Below, in pieces: positions 62,001 through 64,000 of a stretch of DNA of 64,000 nucleotides; the stretch's first letter is position 1; each line of letters starts with the position of its first letter. The position numbers were made by a program, and so were the translations under genes. The DNA is from Paenibacillus sp. YN15 (GTDB lineage: Bacteria; Bacillota; Bacilli; Paenibacillales; NBRC-103111). Below the pieces are notes generated by a model. The model did no database searches, was not told the DNA's origin, and saw only the letters and a list, made by a program, of their open reading frames with translations. The DNA lies in contig NZ_QMFA01000001.1 of assembly GCF_003285005.1 (NCBI RefSeq), forward strand, positions 186,001 to 250,000, read 5' to 3'.

Positions 62001-64000
62001 GAAGCTGACGGTGAATGTGCTGGAAACAGTGCGGGTGACGATTGCCGCAGAGCCTGTTGCTTCGGGCGACTGGGCCCAGTGGAATGCGGCTGTCTATCTG
62101 GAAAACCGGACGCCGGATATGGTGCTGAGCGGTTCCGTCAGTGTACGGGATGCGGTATATCTGACCATGGGCGAGGCGCTGCCGCAAACCTTCGGCGGCC
62201 TGCAGCCGGGGGCACAGACCAAGCTGGTGTTCCCAATATCGGAGCTTCCCGAACGGTCAAGAGCGTCGGTTGCTTTTGCTGTCCAATTGGATAACGGATA
62301 CACCAAAACGGTGCAGCGGCCTTTCAATATCCTGGCTGCTGTCTTCGATGGGGCTGCGCCTGTGGCAGATGGCATCCTGTCCCCGGGGGAATGGGCGGGA
62401 GCCATGCCCATCTCCGTTAACCGGGCGGACCAGATCAAGAATATCATCGGCTGGGGCGGTGCGGAGGATTTAAGCGGAACCGGGTATGTGAAATGGGACC
62501 GCGGGCATCTGTACCTGGCAATGGATGTCCAGGACAACCTGCATATGCAGAACGGTACCGACGGAGATATCTGGCAAGGAGACAGTCTCCAGTTCGCCAT
62601 TGATACAGGCCGGGTGAACGGGGCGGGAAGCGCGCAGAACAATGAGTTCGGCATGGCGCTGGGGCCCAATGGGGTTACCGTATGGCGGTGGATGTCGGGC
62701 AACGGCAAGCCGGCGGGCGAGCTGGAGACGGTGCGGGCTGCCGTGTACCGGAGCGGCACCCATACCGTCTATGAGCTTGCGCTTCCCTGGAAGGAAGTGC
62801 TGCCGGAGAACCAAACTCCGCAAGCGGGCGGCGTACTGGGTTTCTCGCTGCTGATCAATGAGAATGACGGCAGCGGGCGCAGGGGCTGGATGGAATATAT
62901 GAGCGGCATCGGCTCCAGCAAGAATACCCAGCTGTTCGGCGATTTGCTCCTGATGCGGGCAGAAGAAGCGGCGGAGGTGCCCGTTACGGGAGTCACACTG
63001 GACCGGCATGCGGCGGAGCTTGCCGTAGGCGGCGCGTTGGATCTGACGGCAGCGGTGGCACCTGCAAACGCGGACAACACCCGAGTGTTCTTCAGCACCG
63101 GCCGGTCGGACCTGGTGTCCGTCACCCAGGCGGTGTACGGCGGGGCAACGGCCCGGATTACTGGGCTGAAGCCGGGCACGGCGCTGGTGTCGGCAGTGAC
63201 GGAGGACGGCGGCTATACGGCGGTCAGCGTAATTACCGTAACTGGAACGCAAGGGCCGGAAGAGCCGGTGGACCCCGGGGAGAATCCGGGAACCGGTGAT
63301 CCGGGTACCGGGCCGGAGGAAGGCAGCCAGCCGGGCGATGGCGGACAAGGCGGCAACAGTTCGGCGGCTGAGCCAACCGTACAGGGAGCCGGAATCTTCC
63401 TGCCTGCGCTGATGCCTGGCACAGATGGCCTGGCGAAGGTGAGCCTTCAGCAGGCGGAACTGGAAGCGGCCATCCGGAATGCCCGGGCCCTGGGAGCGGA
63501 CAGCTTGACAGTTGCCGCGTCTGCGGCGCCAGGGCTGGCCGGGGTGACCGTGGGCTTGCCTGCAACTGTGGCCGGCGGCTTGCCTGACGCCATCGGATGG
63601 CTAAAGCTGAATGTGGGAGATGCAGCGGAGTTTTCCGTTGCTGCAGGCCCGTTGTCGGCGTCCGTCAACCGCGCAGGCGGGGAAGTGGAGCTGTCAGTGA
63701 TGCGGACGGATGCGGAGAATGGGAATGCCCGCTATGATTTTGCCGTTCGGCAGGATGGCAAGGATGTGCTGAAGCCCGGCTCGGGACTTGCGGCGTTCCG
63801 GCTCTCCTTCCCGTATGAAGGCGCAGCGGGAGAGGCTGTGCACCGGATCACCGCTGCGCGGGTGGAGGCTGACGGGAGCCTGACGCTGATCTGCGCCGCC
63901 CGTCTGGACCCGCTGACCGGCCGGATGATTGTCCTGGCGGACCGGGGCGGGCGCTATACCGCCGTCTACCGGGATGCAGGCTTCACCGATGCCGCTGAGG
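59041..64000 (+). CDS. Large secreted clan GH-A glycosidase with discoidin, CBM9-like and Ig-like domains (3' end outside window)
   Basis: The frame is open from ATG 59041 (behind GGGGCTGGAG) to the window edge, giving at least 1653 residues. Order: signal peptide (about 1-34); two F5/8-type-C-like sandwiches (about 40-210 and 217-395); fibronectin III (about 410-510); a clan GH-A barrel (about 517-825) with acid/base E606 in STYNEPDLKG and nucleophile E723 in VFTELGWS; a sandwich region; a CBM9-like domain (about 1100-1307, DGILSPGEW); a Big_2 Ig-like domain (about 1313-1400); a Gly/Pro linker; and another sandwich. The last visible residues (GFTDAAE) look like the start of an SLH domain. 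It probably degrades an extracellular polysaccharide at the cell surface. The exact family is not certain. Confidence 0.85.
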   Translation, partial: MIRQAKRLCTIICALTLLLGSAAITAPVPLAAKAEPIGGEAPRLLSGNRLGSLFPGGTVALATYADYRWQISGLHSADAAFAAADSGEILADGEAGDGGIATADKTGEAYGTLIYDLKGFYQVSSVQVWTAVTAESGFAQVEVYTSLDGAGYRRAGALESADTSLTGQGSISVEILPGAIARYVKIIVHKDPQKRTLRLAEAAVWGHAAEAQALLSGNLLRADGPYGLSTPTLDTKASYQWGTDQPFPTEPGLIASDNEAGAKQDGAGGAPDLTDGSGLEEAADYAASSATGAQGKYATVTFDLKDMYQVGQIDVWTKADNARFMDGFEVLASTDGITYFSLGYTANPNSRYAGAMVKTEAFGLSGMNARYLRIILHNALDSDQLIAGEIAVWGWRLYDPALPKTDMPDQVEFTAELKNFRTLHLDWSSYNSVVNKVNKYGVYAEKTDFATTAGLSPKATAENGSVEQKGKHLLYSALEPDTTYYVAVTPFSSASGERKDVRTVKLRTPGVLGGEKVGDLFSINDSPYGGGNYVHHGAKEDLNLIRKLMLMRNIEGINNSRWWTHDSWVNSMYAKFGLGFHLFYHGDQYVREDNKRGAWSFSTYNEPDLKGRPVADVAAAIKANHDSMKAVDSRNLLVEPALGGTEPASMTWLENLYKSDGQNGARVRTYFDVLDVHPYVKYSEGKMPGLTEGAPEMLIGKIRDIKALMAKYGDAAKPIVFTELGWSTYTGGGYLKAVDRVTQRNYLARSYMHAAAGGVKSLFWYSLQDDGTDASNLEHNLGIIDWYGNPKPSYYGYYTLSKVLKDTQYMGEAAGVEHPYYGYDFWDEGKNSVITSLWAANEDIKSAVLATEDSSLTVVGIDGSLKHMPVSGGRASVTISGAPVFIYSAAGVKVLSVDNSYMLTESSVDARRGETVTVHVERYGLGTENPGRLDPVLPEGWQTEGELGFGPGNAPVVLTLRIPLNAEEKQYEIPVQVVAGTEVAASLKLTVNVLETVRVTIAAEPVASGDWAQWNAAVYLENRTPDMVLSGSVSVRDAVYLTMGEALPQTFGGLQPGAQTKLVFPISELPERSRASVAFAVQLDNGYTKTVQRPFNILAAVFDGAAPVADGILSPGEWAGAMPISVNRADQIKNIIGWGGAEDLSGTGYVKWDRGHLYLAMDVQDNLHMQNGTDGDIWQGDSLQFAIDTGRVNGAGSAQNNEFGMALGPNGVTVWRWMSGNGKPAGELETVRAAVYRSGTHTVYELALPWKEVLPENQTPQAGGVLGFSLLINENDGSGRRGWMEYMSGIGSSKNTQLFGDLLLMRAEEAAEVPVTGVTLDRHAAELAVGGALDLTAAVAPANADNTRVFFSTGRSDLVSVTQAVYGGATARITGLKPGTALVSAVTEDGGYTAVSVITVTGTQGPEEPVDPGENPGTGDPGTGPEEGSQPGDGGQGGNSSAAEPTVQGAGIFLPALMPGTDGLAKVSLQQAELEAAIRNARALGADSLTVAASAAPGLAGVTVGLPATVAGGLPDAIGWLKLNVGDAAEFSVAAGPLSASVNRAGGEVELSVMRTDAENGNARYDFAVRQDGKDVLKPGSGLAAFRLSFPYEGAAGEAVHRITAARVEADGSLTLICAARLDPLTGRMIVLADRGGRYTAVYRDAGFTDAAE

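Noticed and set aside
1-64000. tRNA, rRNA, replication origin or complete prophage
   Set aside because: I saw no sequence with these features on either strand; the mobile pieces present are small elements and remnants.

Overview
The window looks like a chromosomal segment of a Paenibacillus-type Gram-positive saprophyte. The evidence is a GC-rich genome with ATG/GTG/TTG starts behind strong purine Shine-Dalgarno sites, repeated carbohydrate ABC importers of the LplB/YtcP/lipoprotein type with no ATPase gene alongside, YesM/YesN two-component pairs, membrane-tethered AraC regulators, and giant secreted glycan-active proteins ending in S-layer homology (SLH) domains. This is inference from family content; no rRNA or marker gene is present.

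Layout. 1-571: end of a fibronectin-III protein. 618-3652 (minus): yesN-yesM, divergent from 3948-9480, a sugar importer (two permeases and a lipoprotein) followed by an SGNH esterase and an (alpha/alpha)6 glycosidase. The divergent promoter region has a perfect CcpA cre box on the -10 and two 22-bp direct repeats 74 bp apart. 9505-13748: a beta-helix protein broken by a frameshift and a stop. 13938-19982: a 2014-residue SLH-anchored beta-helix protein. 20223-22712: GH35. 22745-25084: tethered AraC regulator. 25234-27207: secreted beta-helix protein. 27394-30904: a second importer.

31013-35366 is an accessory, repeat-rich stretch. It holds two copies of a 160-bp foldback sequence, a 157-bp MITE-like element with a 9-bp target duplication, a Fic protein lacking the catalytic His, a ribbon-helix-helix protein, small ORFs and an ISAs1 remnant. 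35409-47562 is a third sugar cluster: tethered AraC regulator, SLH-anchored clan GH-A glycosidase, importer, a gutted heparinase-like gene and two FAD proteins. It is followed by a group II intron ORF fragment cut by a foldback element. 48223-51637 is a second yesN-yesM pair.

51663-58548 is a type I-C CRISPR-Cas locus on the minus strand (cas3-cas5-cas8c-cas7, leader, 15 full repeats). It has no cas1, cas2 or cas4. 59041 to the end is a large secreted clan GH-A glycosidase whose SLH region begins at the window edge.

Most notable find. Between cas3 and the last gene lies a solo CRISPR-repeat-like sequence on the plus strand. It keeps the 3' repeat handle, carries a 36-nt spacer-like segment and ends at a terminator. 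The first 15 nt of that segment match the cas3 promoter at 14 positions; the only mismatch is at position 6. The target sits directly beside a TTC PAM, between the predicted -35 and -10 boxes. This reads as a crRNA-like guide that lets Cascade repress its own operon without a full R-loop.
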